From Anaerobacterium chartisolvens (lineage in GTDB: Bacteria; Bacillota; Clostridia; Acetivibrionales; DSM-27016), in NCBI RefSeq assembly GCF_003337415.1, contig NZ_QPJT01000002.1:77974-141973 (forward strand): DNA of 64,000 bases, given 5' to 3'. Position 1 is the stretch's first letter. Every line of letters starts with the position of its first letter. Made by a program: the position numbers and the translations under genes. Shown here in pieces: positions 1 through 7,799 of this stretch. A model generated the notes under the pieces. It had not been told where the DNA came from. It saw nothing but the letters and a program-made list of their open reading frames with translations, and searched no databases.

Positions 1-629
1 TAATAGTTATAGATTCCGTTGCGGCTCTTGTGCCAAAGGCTGAAATTGACGGAGAAATGGGAGACTCACACGTAGGCTTGCAGGCAAGGCTTATGTCGCA
101 GGCGTTGAGAAAGCTTGCCGGAGTAGTGAACAAATCAAAAACAACTGCAATTTTCATCAACCAGCTAAGGGAAAAGGTGGGGATTATGTTCGGCAATCCT
201 GAGACAACTCCCGGAGGCAGGGCACTCAAATTTTACTCATCTGTCAGGCTGGACGTAAGAAAAATTGAAATCATAAAGCAAAACAATGAAATGGTTGGAA
301 ACAGGACAAAGGTCAAGGTTGTTAAAAATAAGGTTGCACCTCCCTTCAAAGAGGCTGAGTTCGATATTATTTACGGGCAGGGGATATCGAGAGAGGGAAA
401 TGTGCTTGATGTGGCTGTTAATCTGGACATAGTCAATAAAAGCGGATCGTGGTTTTCCTATAATGGGCAGAGAATAGGCCAGGGAAGGGAAAATGTAAAG
501 CAATTTTTAAGAGAGAACAAGGAAATGACCAATGAGATAGAGGCTAAAATAAGAGAAAACTACAATAAAGCTTTTGTCCAGAGCATAGACGCGCACGTTG
601 ACACAGCAGAGGACGAAGAGGAAACATAA
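1..629 (+). CDS. recA: Recombinase RecA, C-terminal part (5' end outside window)
   Basis: The frame enters from the left edge (first whole codon at base 3), so roughly the first 140 residues, including Walker A, are missing. Visible are the Walker B strand IVIDS, the DNA-binding core ([35 protein letters not shown]), the stretch [17 protein letters not shown] and an acidic C-terminal tail ending DEEET, all typical of RecA. The protein forms filaments on single-stranded DNA, carries out strand exchange and activates LexA self-cleavage in the SOS response. recX, whose product acts on RecA, follows 92 bp downstream in the same direction. The identification is secure. Confidence 0.97.
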   Translation, partial: IVIDSVAALVPKAEIDGEMGDSHVGLQARLMSQALRKLAGVVNKSKTTAIFINQLREKVGIMFGNPETTPGGRALKFYSSVRLDVRKIEIIKQNNEMVGNRTKVKVVKNKVAPPFKEAEFDIIYGQGISREGNVLDVAVNLDIVNKSGSWFSYNGQRIGQGRENVKQFLRENKEMTNEIEAKIRENYNKAFVQSIDAHVDTAEDEEET

Positions 630-638
630 TAATGCGGC

Positions 639-678
639 ACGGGAAATGCCGGGCAGGCACGGGGGCCTGCCCCTACGA
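639..678. repeat. GC-rich hairpin repeat between recA and recX
   Basis: GGGCAGGC (651-658) pairs with GCCTGCCC (665-672) around a 6-nt loop, and a smaller GGCA/TGCC stem lies just before it. The composition is much richer in G+C than its surroundings. It resembles a family of short GGGCAGGC/GCCTGCCCCTAC intergenic repeats that I recall from many bacterial genomes. There is no U-tract, so it is not an obvious terminator. Confidence 0.5.
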
Positions 679-721
679 GGGGATGGACGGGAAAGCGAAT
701 ATATAAAGGGGGTGGGCTTTT

Positions 722-1345
722 TTGCATATTACATCAATCGAAAAGAACAGCAGAAATAAGGACAGGTTGTCTGTATATGTTGACGAAAGCTACCTTTTTT
801 CTATTTCGGAGGAGGACTACATAAGGCTCAACCTTTATGAAAAAAGAGAAATTACTCAAGAAGAGATTGATTATATAAAAACAAACCTCAATTTTAATTC
901 TGCCAAGTCTTCTGCAATAAAGCATCTTGCACTCAGGATAAGGACGGAGTGCGAAGTGCGTAGCAGGCTTGAGTACATGGGATATGACGCTTCGACGGTA
1001 GACAGTGCTGTTGATGAGCTTAAGTCCATGGGTTATTTGAATGACGTGCTTTATGTGCAGAAATACCTGTACGACAGGAGTAAATTAAAACCAAAATCAA
1101 AAAAAATGCTCAGGGCTGAGCTGCAGAGAAAGGGAATACAGGAAGAACTGATACAGAGTGGGCTGGATGAAATGGAAATAGATGAAGCTGCTATTGCTGT
1201 TAGTCTTATAAAAAAGAAATTCGGGAAATACAACCTCAAGGATGAAAAAATAATTAAGAGGGCCTATTCCTTTTTAAGGCATAGAGGCTTTGGATTTGAC
1301 GTAATAGAATATGCTATAGCAAGTGTTTCCGTGGAAAACAGCTAG
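722..1345 (+). CDS. recX: Regulatory protein RecX
   Basis: A 207-residue protein of normal RecX length. RecX binds RecA filaments and modulates (usually inhibits) recombination and co-protease activity. The sequence shows the three-helix repeats of the family: residues LALRIRTECEVRSRLEYMGY, then a second module with KLKPKSKKMLRAELQRKGI, and the C-terminal RAYSFLRHRGFGFDVIEYAI, which is close to the usual SFLLRRGFDYD ending. The start is TTG at 722 behind a GGGGGTGG ribosome binding site. The position immediately after recA supports the assignment. Confidence 0.92.
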   Translation: MHITSIEKNSRNKDRLSVYVDESYLFSISEEDYIRLNLYEKREITQEEIDYIKTNLNFNSAKSSAIKHLALRIRTECEVRSRLEYMGYDASTVDSAVDELKSMGYLNDVLYVQKYLYDRSKLKPKSKKMLRAELQRKGIQEELIQSGLDEMEIDEAAIAVSLIKKKFGKYNLKDEKIIKRAYSFLRHRGFGFDVIEYAIASVSVENS

Positions 1346-1374
1346 CACCTTTGATTTTAAGCTGTCTATGCCGT

Positions 1375-2151
1375 TTAAGTGCTTTTGGCGCGGCTGTGTT
1401 CCATAAGCTGCTTGCCGTATTGGGTTATGTCAAGGCGCAACTCAAAGTGGTGTTTTCCTATGTCCCTGTAGAATCTCATAAGGCAGCCTGCCGTAGTTTT
1501 TTGAGCCAGAGGGAGGGTATATCTGGCTATTGAGTAATACCTCTTTTCGTCATCCTTAATTCCCTTCAGCCTTGAATAAATACGCAGCGTATTGTGCGCG
1601 TTGCTTCTCACAGCCTCTTCTATACTCTCTACATAATAGCCTCCTCTGTACACGGCAAGCTCAGGACTGCTCATGTATATGCGCTTTATATAATTTTCAT
1701 ATCTCCTGTGACTGTCAAGAAGCCTTATATTCACATGCTGAGGCACCGTCATATCCTGTACGAGGTGCAATGCGGCGCCGAGATAAAAAATTGACATCTC
1801 AGGCTGGTTCTGTGTCCAGTGCATAAGTGATTTTGCGTAATACTCGTTAGCAAGTAACAGTGCGTTTTTATTACCATAAAGGCCTTTGTTTTTTATAGGA
1901 TTATAAAAATGTCCCATGCTTTTAAAGTTCTGGTCGGCCCATGTCACCCCGTCGTTAAGGGCTGCTGTGTAATCGCTGAAAAAGCTGTGGGCATCTAAAA
2001 AATTATCGTTTTTTATTATATCCAGCGCCTGAAGGTTTATAAATTTATGAATCTGGCATTCTGTTCGGATTATAACCTTTTTAAACGGGTTTGCCATCGT
2101 GACGATATACTTTAAAAACACACCGTAGGTCCTTTCAAATTTCCCTTGCAT
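1375..2151 (-). CDS. Zinc-dependent phospholipase C-like protein, no signal peptide
   Basis: A 258-residue protein resembling the phospholipase C / alpha-toxin / S1-P1 nuclease fold (PF00882-like). Diagnostic stretches are TWADQNFKSMGHFYNP and YLGAALHLVQDMTVPQHVN, which match the Trp-Asp-His and LG.A.H...D...P.H zinc-ligand segments of clostridial phospholipases. Unlike secreted toxins, no signal peptide is present: the N-terminus (MQGKFERTYG) is polar, so the protein is probably cytoplasmic or exported in another way. The ATG at 2151 follows GAGGTGA. It converges on recX. Substrate is unknown; a phospholipid or other phosphodiester role is inferred from the fold only. Confidence 0.7.
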   Translation of the reverse strand: MQGKFERTYGVFLKYIVTMANPFKKVIIRTECQIHKFINLQALDIIKNDNFLDAHSFFSDYTAALNDGVTWADQNFKSMGHFYNPIKNKGLYGNKNALLLANEYYAKSLMHWTQNQPEMSIFYLGAALHLVQDMTVPQHVNIRLLDSHRRYENYIKRIYMSSPELAVYRGGYYVESIEEAVRSNAHNTLRIYSRLKGIKDDEKRYYSIARYTLPLAQKTTAGCLMRFYRDIGKHHFELRLDITQYGKQLMEHSRAKST

Positions 2152-2215
2152 TATGTCACCTCGTTGATTTTACTGTTAAGCACAAAGTAATATTTATGCT
2201 CTTCGCTTGCAGCAT

Positions 2216-2416
2216 CTAATTTTTCCTAAGCTTTTTTGTATTGCCCTCTTTATCACACAGCACAATTGAATCAAGAGTTGCTTTTAGATTACCCTTAAAA
2301 GCGGAAATATACTCCTGTCTTAGCTGCTGCTGTTCGTCCCTTTCTTGCGGTGTAAGCGAACCTACTTTTGATTTTCTGGATAATTCGTTAATTCTCTGTA
2401 TTTTTACAGCATCCAT
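2216..2416 (-). CDS. UPF0291 (DUF896, YnzC-like) small protein
   Basis: A 66-residue protein with the family pattern R-I-N-E-L-(A/S)-x-K-x-K..LT..E..EQ..LR.EYI.AF.GNLK.TLD (visible as RINELSRKSK, LTPQERDEQQQLRQEY, AFKGNLKATLDSI). It is predicted to be a short two-helix protein. In Bacillus subtilis the relative ynzC lies in the SOS-induced yneA-yneB-ynzC operon; its proximity here to recA-recX fits that link, but function is unknown. A GTG lies 9 bp upstream (2425), but the ATG at 2416 has better spacing from the AAGGGA site and matches family starts. Confidence 0.8.
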   Translation of the reverse strand: MDAVKIQRINELSRKSKVGSLTPQERDEQQQLRQEYISAFKGNLKATLDSIVLCDKEGNTKKLRKN

Positions 2417-2562
2417 TTTTCTCACATCCCTTCATATTAAGTATTATAAATTATTAATTTACTCAATGGAAGGGTAAAGAAAGGATACATATAATAAAAG
2501 TAAAGAAAAAAATCCAGAAAGTAAAATATTAATCCTCTTTATGTAACAGGTGGAATTGTCCT

Positions 2563-2590
2563 TGAATAAGATAAATATAGGTACATTAAA
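2563..2590 (+). promoter_or_regulatory. Weak candidate forespore (sigma F/G type) promoter
   Basis: TGAATA (2563-2568), 15 nt, then CATTAAA (2584-2590) resembles the -35 and -10 pattern of forespore sigma factors (TGMATA / CATAMTA). It lies 28 bp before the start of the small cysteine-rich peptide gene. The -10 match is imperfect, so this is only a suggestion. Confidence 0.25.
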
Positions 2591-2617
2591 ATATATCTTA
2601 TGAAAGGGATGTTTTGT

Positions 2618-2755
2618 ATGTCGGATAGATGTGGCGGCTTTGGCGGATTTTTTAAGAATGACGAGCTTCTTTGGTTTATTATCCTCTTCCTTTTACTGTT
2701 CTATTGCAATTATGGCTTCGGACCGTTCAGCAATACGGCATGTGGAGCTTGCTAG
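2618..2755 (+). CDS. 45-residue cysteine-rich single-pass membrane peptide
   Basis: ATG at 2618 follows GAAAGGGA at good spacing and is followed by a stop at 2753 and a strong terminator downstream (2823). The peptide begins MSDRCGGFGGFFKNDELLW, has one hydrophobic helix (about residues 18-29, FIILFLLLF) and ends in a Cys/Gly/Asn-rich tail (CNYGFGPFSNTACGAC). Composition resembles the YjcZ-type and other tiny spore-associated proteins of Firmicutes: a glycine- and cysteine-rich N-terminus and a membrane helix. I do not recognise a specific family. A spore coat or membrane role is an inference from composition and the weak forespore-type promoter. Confidence 0.6.
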   Translation: MSDRCGGFGGFFKNDELLWFIILFLLLFYCNYGFGPFSNTACGAC

Positions 2756-2822
2756 GAATGCTCTGTGCCTTATAACGGAACTTGTTCTGAATTAGAGCCG
2801 TAAAAATTCTTACATTATATTG

Positions 2823-2857
2823 AAAAAGAGTTGGCGATACCATGCCAACTCTTTTTT
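2823..2857 (+). terminator. Rho-independent terminator
   Basis: AAAAAGAGTTGGC and GCCAACTCTTTTTT form a 13-bp stem around an 8-nt loop, ending in a U-run. It separates the small peptide gene from the following regulator. Confidence 0.9.
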
Positions 2858-2879
2858 GCTATGAGAAACAGGATAATTG

Positions 2880-2908
2880 TTGACATTATGTTAAGTATAT
2901 ATTAATAT
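2880..2908 (+). promoter_or_regulatory. Sigma-A promoter of the GntR regulator
   Basis: TTGACA (2880-2885), exactly 17 nt, TAATAT (2903-2908). The predicted start of transcription near 2915 is just upstream of the palindromes at 2924-2959. Confidence 0.75.
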
Positions 2909-2923
2909 TATAAGTGGACATAT

Positions 2924-2959
2924 CAACATGTTAATATATCGAAATGTTAACATGCTAAC
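2924..2959 (+). promoter_or_regulatory. Palindromic operator candidate for the GntR/UTRA regulator
   Basis: Three overlapping or adjacent palindromes lie right after the promoter: AACATGTT (2925-2932), ATGTTAACAT (2944-2953, perfect) and GTTAACATGCTAAC (2946-2959, one mismatch per arm). Short inverted repeats at the transcription start are typical of GntR autoregulation. They also argue that the coding start is downstream, at 2997. Confidence 0.5.
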
Positions 2960-2996
2960 ACGCTTGAGGAATTTATCTGAATGGAGTGATATAAAT

Positions 2997-3725
2997 TTGC
3001 TTAATGAAATGGCGCCTAAATACTATATCGTGAAAAAGAAGATACTTGAAATGATTGACAGGGAAGAGGTTGGCCCTGACGGTATGGTTCCCAGCGAACG
3101 GGAGCTCATGAGTATGTTTGAGGTGAGCAGGATCACAGCTAAGAAGGCTGTGGACGATTTGGTAAAGGAAGGCTACCTCTATCGCATACAGGGGAAAGGG
3201 ACGTTTATTAAAAATGACACGCTGAATCAGGATTTAGTGTCAATCACCAGTTGTACCGAGGACATTGCAAAAATGGGAATGACACCGTCGAAGCAGCTTC
3301 TGGCGGCTGAGGTAATGGCTGCCGATCAGGCACGCATGAGGAAGCTTCAGCTTTGCAGAGGAGATAAGGTTTTTATGGTAAAGCGTGTATACTCAGCCGA
3401 TAATCATCCCTTAAACCTGACAACCACTTATTTGCCTTGCAAGCTTTTTCCCGGAATAGAAGGCTATGATTTTGGGGCGGAATCCATTTACCATGTGCTT
3501 GAAAGCAAATATAACACACGCATCACCAAAGCTACAAGAACTATTGAAGCTGTACTGGCAGCGGATGAGGTATCTGAAATTCTTAAAATAGATGAGGGAG
3601 AGCCAATACTTTTATTTAGGGCTGTCACCCTTGGTATTGTAAATGGGAAGGAGATCCCCATAGAAACATTTAAAAGCTATTACAGAACAGATAAATTAAA
3701 ATTTTACATCAATCAAGTAAAATAG
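2997..3725 (+). CDS. GntR-family transcriptional regulator with UTRA domain
   Basis: A 242-residue HutC-subfamily regulator. Residues 1-75 form the winged helix (MVPSERELMSMFEVSR, TAKKAVDDLVKEGYLYR, GKGTFI); the rest is a UTRA ligand-binding domain (VFMVKRVYSADNHPLNLTTTYLP, FYINQVK end) that senses a small metabolite. The frame is open from 2928, but TTG at 2997 has a GGAGTG site 8 nt upstream, and the palindromes at 2924-2959 fall in the proposed leader. The divergence-free position directly before the nucleoside cluster suggests it controls that cluster and itself, with a nucleoside-derived effector (inference). Confidence 0.9.
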   Translation: MLNEMAPKYYIVKKKILEMIDREEVGPDGMVPSERELMSMFEVSRITAKKAVDDLVKEGYLYRIQGKGTFIKNDTLNQDLVSITSCTEDIAKMGMTPSKQLLAAEVMAADQARMRKLQLCRGDKVFMVKRVYSADNHPLNLTTTYLPCKLFPGIEGYDFGAESIYHVLESKYNTRITKATRTIEAVLAADEVSEILKIDEGEPILLFRAVTLGIVNGKEIPIETFKSYYRTDKLKFYINQVK

Positions 3726-3909
3726 GCAAATAATAAATCCTAAATAAAATAAAGCAATATCATAGCAAGTATAGCTTATTAGTCAATTCTTATACGGAAC
3801 GAGCTCTAACCGAAGAATTGATTATTATATTAAATCCTGCAGTTTTAGTGTCGCGACCAAAACTACGGGGGAGCAGCAGCTATTAAAAAATAATTAAGGA
3901 GTGGATGAC
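3726..3909 (+). promoter_or_regulatory. Structured leader upstream of the nucleoside transport operon
   Basis: Two hairpins are visible: TCAATTCTT (3783-3791) with AAGAATTGA (3813-3821) enclosing an unpaired ACGGAACGAGCTCTAACCG-like loop, and AGTTTT (3841-3846) with AAAACT (3859-3864), whose loop contains the self-complementary GTCGCGAC (3850-3857). A purine-rich GGGGGAGCAGCAG follows, before the ribosome binding site AAGGAG. I could not match it to a known purine, ZTP, preQ1 or TPP riboswitch. It may be a metabolite-sensing leader, but no terminator is seen. Confidence 0.35.
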
Positions 3910-5085
3910 ATGAAAAGAAGCGGTTTTGTAAAAATCATTTCTACTGCAGTTGCAGCAATGTTGCTTATGTCTCTTATATTTACCGGTTGTTCAGGCAATT
4001 CCGACAGCTTAGGGGTTGCGCTTATTACCTCTGCGGCGGGAGCAAATGATAAGGGCTATAATGAATCGGCTATTAAAGGTCTTGAAAAAGCTAAGGAAGA
4101 GATGGGAATAAACTATAAAGTGGTTGAATCCTCAGATGTTCCGGGAAGCCTTACCCAGCTTGCAGAGGCAGGGTATAAAGTGATATTCAGCCTTGAGTAC
4201 AATTTTGATGCGCTTATCAAGGGTGTCGGCGGAAATAAATCCATTGCCGAGCAATACCCCGATACAACCTTTGTAATTTTTAATGATAATCCCAATGTCA
4301 ACGAAGATGGTACGGTAATTAACAAAAATGTTATTTCGGTAATTTTTGACGTGCATGAAGCATCATTTCTCGCCGGAGCGCTCAGCACCCTTGTCAATGA
4401 AAACGCAAAAACTCTCTTTAGTGACAAGGACTATAATTTCACAGAAGGAGATAAAGGCAGGAAAATAGGATTCCTTGGAGGAACCAAGTCTAATGGTATT
4501 ACGGTATTCAGCTATGGCTTTGCCGAAGGTATAAACTATATGGCGGAGCAGCTTAATGTCAAATACACCTATCTCAGTGATTACAATGCCGGCTTCAGTG
4601 ATCCGGCGGCAGGCTCAACCAAGGCTAACACCTACTATCAGGATGGAGCCAATATCGTAAATGCCGTTGCGGGAGCAGTGGGCGATGGTGTGGACTCAAA
4701 GGCAAAGGAAGTTAAAAAGCTGTCAATTGAGGTGGACGCAAACAAAGATGAAAACCAGCCAGGTCATATTCTTACAAGTGTTTTAAAGAATACAGAGGTT
4801 CCTGTTTTGGAGATTGTCGGGAAGTATAAGGATAATAAGCTCAGTGAAATAAATGGCAAGGCTTTAAGCTATAACCTTGCTTCCGGTGCGACAGGCATTA
4901 CTGATTTAAGCGTTATGGAGTCCAAGATTGCTCCTGAAGGAAAAGACAAATGGAATGAGATAAAGAGCCAGCTTGATTCCATTTCAAAGAAGATAGCCGA
5001 CGGTGAAATAAAAGTAACCAATGCACAGGCAGGAGAAGCCTTTGACAAAACAAAGCTCAAAAATCTTTCCATGCCGAATGACTAA
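3910..5085 (+). CDS. BMP-family nucleoside-binding lipoprotein of an ABC importer
   Basis: A 391-residue lipoprotein: basic N-terminus, hydrophobic segment and lipobox LIFTGC with Cys27 as the lipidated residue. The mature part has the BMP/PnrA (Med) fold signatures GVALITSAAGANDKGYN, the ligand-binding GYKVIFSLEYNFD, and KIGFLGGTKSNG...YGFAEG. Family members such as PnrA bind purine nucleosides at the cell surface and hand them to an ABC importer. The start ATG 3910 is preferred over GTG 3901 because AAGGAGTGG lies at the right distance. It heads an operon with the ATPase (28 bp later) and two permeases, which is the standard set of this transporter type. Confidence 0.9.
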   Translation: MKRSGFVKIISTAVAAMLLMSLIFTGCSGNSDSLGVALITSAAGANDKGYNESAIKGLEKAKEEMGINYKVVESSDVPGSLTQLAEAGYKVIFSLEYNFDALIKGVGGNKSIAEQYPDTTFVIFNDNPNVNEDGTVINKNVISVIFDVHEASFLAGALSTLVNENAKTLFSDKDYNFTEGDKGRKIGFLGGTKSNGITVFSYGFAEGINYMAEQLNVKYTYLSDYNAGFSDPAAGSTKANTYYQDGANIVNAVAGAVGDGVDSKAKEVKKLSIEVDANKDENQPGHILTSVLKNTEVPVLEIVGKYKDNKLSEINGKALSYNLASGATGITDLSVMESKIAPEGKDKWNEIKSQLDSISKKIADGEIKVTNAQAGEAFDKTKLKNLSMPND

Positions 5086-5113
5086 TAAATAATAAAAAAT
5101 GAAGGCGGAAATT

Positions 5114-6658
5114 ATGAACGCAATTGTAGCCGTGAATTTAACAAAAAAATATGGAGATTTCGTTGCCAACGACAATATTAATCTTTCTATTAAAAAAGGC
5201 GAAATCACTGCTATTGTAGGAGAGAATGGAGCGGGTAAAACTACTCTGATGAACATGTTTTACGGTTTGCAGACTCCCACCTGCGGAGAATTATATGTAT
5301 CCGATAAAAAAGTGAGCTTCAGATCTCCCCTAGATGCTATAAATTGTGGTCTGGGAATGGTGCATCAGCATTTTAAGCTGGTGCCCAGCCTCACCATTTT
5401 TGAAAACATTATGCTTGGGACCGAGATAAATAAAATTACAGGCTCAAGCGGAGGATTTAAAATTAAATGGCCTATTATAGACAGACGGCTTGAAAGAAAA
5501 GAAATTGGAGATCTCATTCATAATTATAAGTTTGAGCTTAATCCGGATGAATGTGTTGAGAACATTTCCATAGGCGCGAAGCAGCGTGTGGAAATTCTCA
5601 AAATGCTTTACCGCAATGTCGATATCCTTATTTTTGACGAGCCTACCGCTGTGCTGACACCTCAGGAGGTTGATGAGCTGATGGTAAGCTTCAGGGAATT
5701 GAAGAAGCAGGGCAAAACCATTATTCTTATAACACATAAGCTTCGCGAGGTTATGGAAGTCAGCGATCAGGTCATAGTTATCAAAAGAGGAAAGGTTGTC
5801 GGGAGCAAGCCGACAAATCAGACAAGTCCTGAAGAGATCGCCTCTATGATGGTGGGGCATGAGGTTGTGCTTCACGTCAAAAAGGAAAAACGGTCTGTCC
5901 TGAAAAATAAGACGGCATACACAGTAAAGGACTTGTCCACCAAAAACTATTCAGGTAAAAAGGTTTTGGACGGCGTAAGCTTGGAAATAAAGGAAGGCGA
6001 AATTTTGGGAGTTGCGGGAGTGGAAGGCAACGGGCAAAGTGAGCTTGTAAAGGTATTGTCAGGGCTGATGGCCTCCACCGAAGGCGAGATCCGGCTCTAT
6101 GATGATGATATAACCAACATGTGGCCAAACGGGCTTCGCAGGGCAGGGGTTGCAATAATACCCGAGGATCGCTATGCTCAGGGGCTTTGCAAGGAAATGT
6201 CTTTAAGTGACAACCTGATTGCCGGCTACCACTCCGATGAAAGGTTTTGCAGATACGGAATTTTGAATAAAAAAAGTGTATATGAAAATAGGGACGCCCT
6301 GCTTGAGAAGTACGACATAAGGGTGGGGGACCCGGAAGGCGCGGTGTCGCAGCTTTCTGGAGGAAATGCCCAAAAGGTTATTATAGCAAGGGAGTTTGAT
6401 TCCAACCCAAGGGTTTTGATTGCAAGCCAGCCTACCAGGGGGGTTGATATAGGCTCCATAGAATTTATTCATAATAAGATACTTGAGCTAAGACGGGAAA
6501 ATAAGGCCATATTACTGGTTTCAAGTGAGCTTAGCGAGATTATGGGACTAAGTGACAGAATCATTGTCATGTACAAAGGTAAAATTGTAGGAGAGATTGA
6601 CGGGGATAAGGCAGACAGCTCACAGCTTGGAATGCTGATGGCCGGTATTACCCAATAA
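5114..6658 (+). CDS. Nucleoside ABC importer, duplicated ATP-binding subunit
   Basis: A 514-residue tandem ATPase of the carbohydrate/nucleoside uptake class (RbsA/NupA/YufO-like). The N-terminal module has Walker A GENGAGKTT (36-44), signature NISIGAKQRVEI and Walker B ILIFDEPTAVLTP. The C-terminal module has the usual degenerate Walker A GVEGNGQSE, the signature LSGGNAQKV and a degenerate Walker B LIASQPTRGVD. It powers the permeases encoded next. ATG 5114 is chosen over the in-frame ATG 5099 because GAAGGCGG lies 5 nt upstream of it. Confidence 0.92.
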   Translation: MNAIVAVNLTKKYGDFVANDNINLSIKKGEITAIVGENGAGKTTLMNMFYGLQTPTCGELYVSDKKVSFRSPLDAINCGLGMVHQHFKLVPSLTIFENIMLGTEINKITGSSGGFKIKWPIIDRRLERKEIGDLIHNYKFELNPDECVENISIGAKQRVEILKMLYRNVDILIFDEPTAVLTPQEVDELMVSFRELKKQGKTIILITHKLREVMEVSDQVIVIKRGKVVGSKPTNQTSPEEIASMMVGHEVVLHVKKEKRSVLKNKTAYTVKDLSTKNYSGKKVLDGVSLEIKEGEILGVAGVEGNGQSELVKVLSGLMASTEGEIRLYDDDITNMWPNGLRRAGVAIIPEDRYAQGLCKEMSLSDNLIAGYHSDERFCRYGILNKKSVYENRDALLEKYDIRVGDPEGAVSQLSGGNAQKVIIAREFDSNPRVLIASQPTRGVDIGSIEFIHNKILELRRENKAILLVSSELSEIMGLSDRIIVMYKGKIVGEIDGDKADSSQLGMLMAGITQ

Positions 6659-6679
6659 GGCTATGATTTGAGGTATATT

Positions 6680-7771
6680 ATGAAAAGTAGAAATGCGGTT
6701 TTGTCTAATATATATAGTGTATTGGTGCCTGTAATTATTGCACTTTCTGTGGGAGGAATCGTAATTGCCGCAATTGGGGAAAATCCGTTTTTAACCTATC
6801 AGGTAATGATACAGAAATCTCTTTTCAGTACAAGGGGTATTTTAAAAACGCTGCATTTTGCGGCTCCTCTGATTCTTACAGGTCTGGCGATTGCCATTAC
6901 CTTTAAAGCCAATATTTTCAATATGGGGGTTGAAGGCGCTGCGGTTCTGGGAGCTTTCTTTGCGGGTGTGGCAGGCTTCAGCATAAAGGGAGTGAATCCC
7001 GTGCTTCATGTAACTCTCTGCCTCCTCACAGGGATACTTGCGGGAATGATTTTTACGCTTATTCCTGCCATACTGAAGGCTTATTTCAAGGTTAATGAAA
7101 TGGTTGTTACCTTGATGCTCAACTATGTGGTGGCTGAGATTGTGAAATTTCTTGCCCAGGGTGTATTCAAGGACCCGACTTCCGGGTATGTTGCGACGTA
7201 TGCCATTGCTGAGAGTGCGATGTTTAAAAAGATTTTGGGCAGTGATTTGACGCTGTTTTTTTTAATAGCGATTTTTGTATTCGGTATTCTATATATAGTT
7301 TTTAAAAAATCAAAGCTGGGATTTGAAATCACTGCTATAGGTAAAAATCCTGAGTTCTCTGAAGCCGCCGGAATGAACGTGGCTAAAAAGATTATTTCCA
7401 TAATGCTTATAAGCGGTGCTGTGAGCGGTCTGGCAGGAGCGGGCTTCCTTATGAGCGAAAAATACAGATTTACCCTTGATTTTTCAGGCAGCCCCGGCCT
7501 TGGCTGGGACGGTATGCTGATTGCGCTGCTTGGAGGCAACAGCCCCGTGGGTGTATTGATTGCCGCCATATTATATGCCGCATTAAAAACCGGAAGTGAA
7601 TATATAGGTCTGTTTACCAATGTACCAAAGGATATTGTGGGTGTTATTCAAGGAATACTCATACTGTGTCTTTCCGTAAGGTTTGTAAACCAGAGGAGTA
7701 ATGTGGCAGGGAGGCTGGCAGGGCTGATTGGCAAGCTTAAGAAGCAAAAGAGCGGGAGAAATGAGTGCTGA
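6680..7771 (+). CDS. Nucleoside ABC importer permease, first subunit
   Basis: A 363-residue polytopic membrane protein of the BPD_transp_2 family (about 8-9 hydrophobic helices). Characteristic segments are FKANIFNMGVEGAAVLGAFFA and the cytoplasmic coupling loop GKNPEFSEAAGMNV. It pairs with the second permease encoded immediately after. ATG 6680 follows GAGG at 6 nt; a TTG at 6668 is less well placed. Its end overlaps the frame preceding the next gene, indicating translational coupling. Confidence 0.9.
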   Translation: MKSRNAVLSNIYSVLVPVIIALSVGGIVIAAIGENPFLTYQVMIQKSLFSTRGILKTLHFAAPLILTGLAIAITFKANIFNMGVEGAAVLGAFFAGVAGFSIKGVNPVLHVTLCLLTGILAGMIFTLIPAILKAYFKVNEMVVTLMLNYVVAEIVKFLAQGVFKDPTSGYVATYAIAESAMFKKILGSDLTLFFLIAIFVFGILYIVFKKSKLGFEITAIGKNPEFSEAAGMNVAKKIISIMLISGAVSGLAGAGFLMSEKYRFTLDFSGSPGLGWDGMLIALLGGNSPVGVLIAAILYAALKTGSEYIGLFTNVPKDIVGVIQGILILCLSVRFVNQRSNVAGRLAGLIGKLKKQKSGRNEC

Positions 7772-7799
7772 TGCAGGATGTAACGGAAGGGGAATCGGT

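Noticed and set aside
1351-1826. Small + strand frames downstream of recX
   Set aside because: They lie antisense to the phospholipase C-like gene and have no supporting features.
3726-3909. Known purine, ZTP or preQ1 riboswitch
   Set aside because: Conserved elements such as the purine three-way junction core or the ZTP CCGCCTGGGC end are absent.
7123-7620. 165-residue minus-strand frame inside the first permease gene
   Set aside because: It is the antisense shadow of a clearly conserved membrane protein gene with no binding site.
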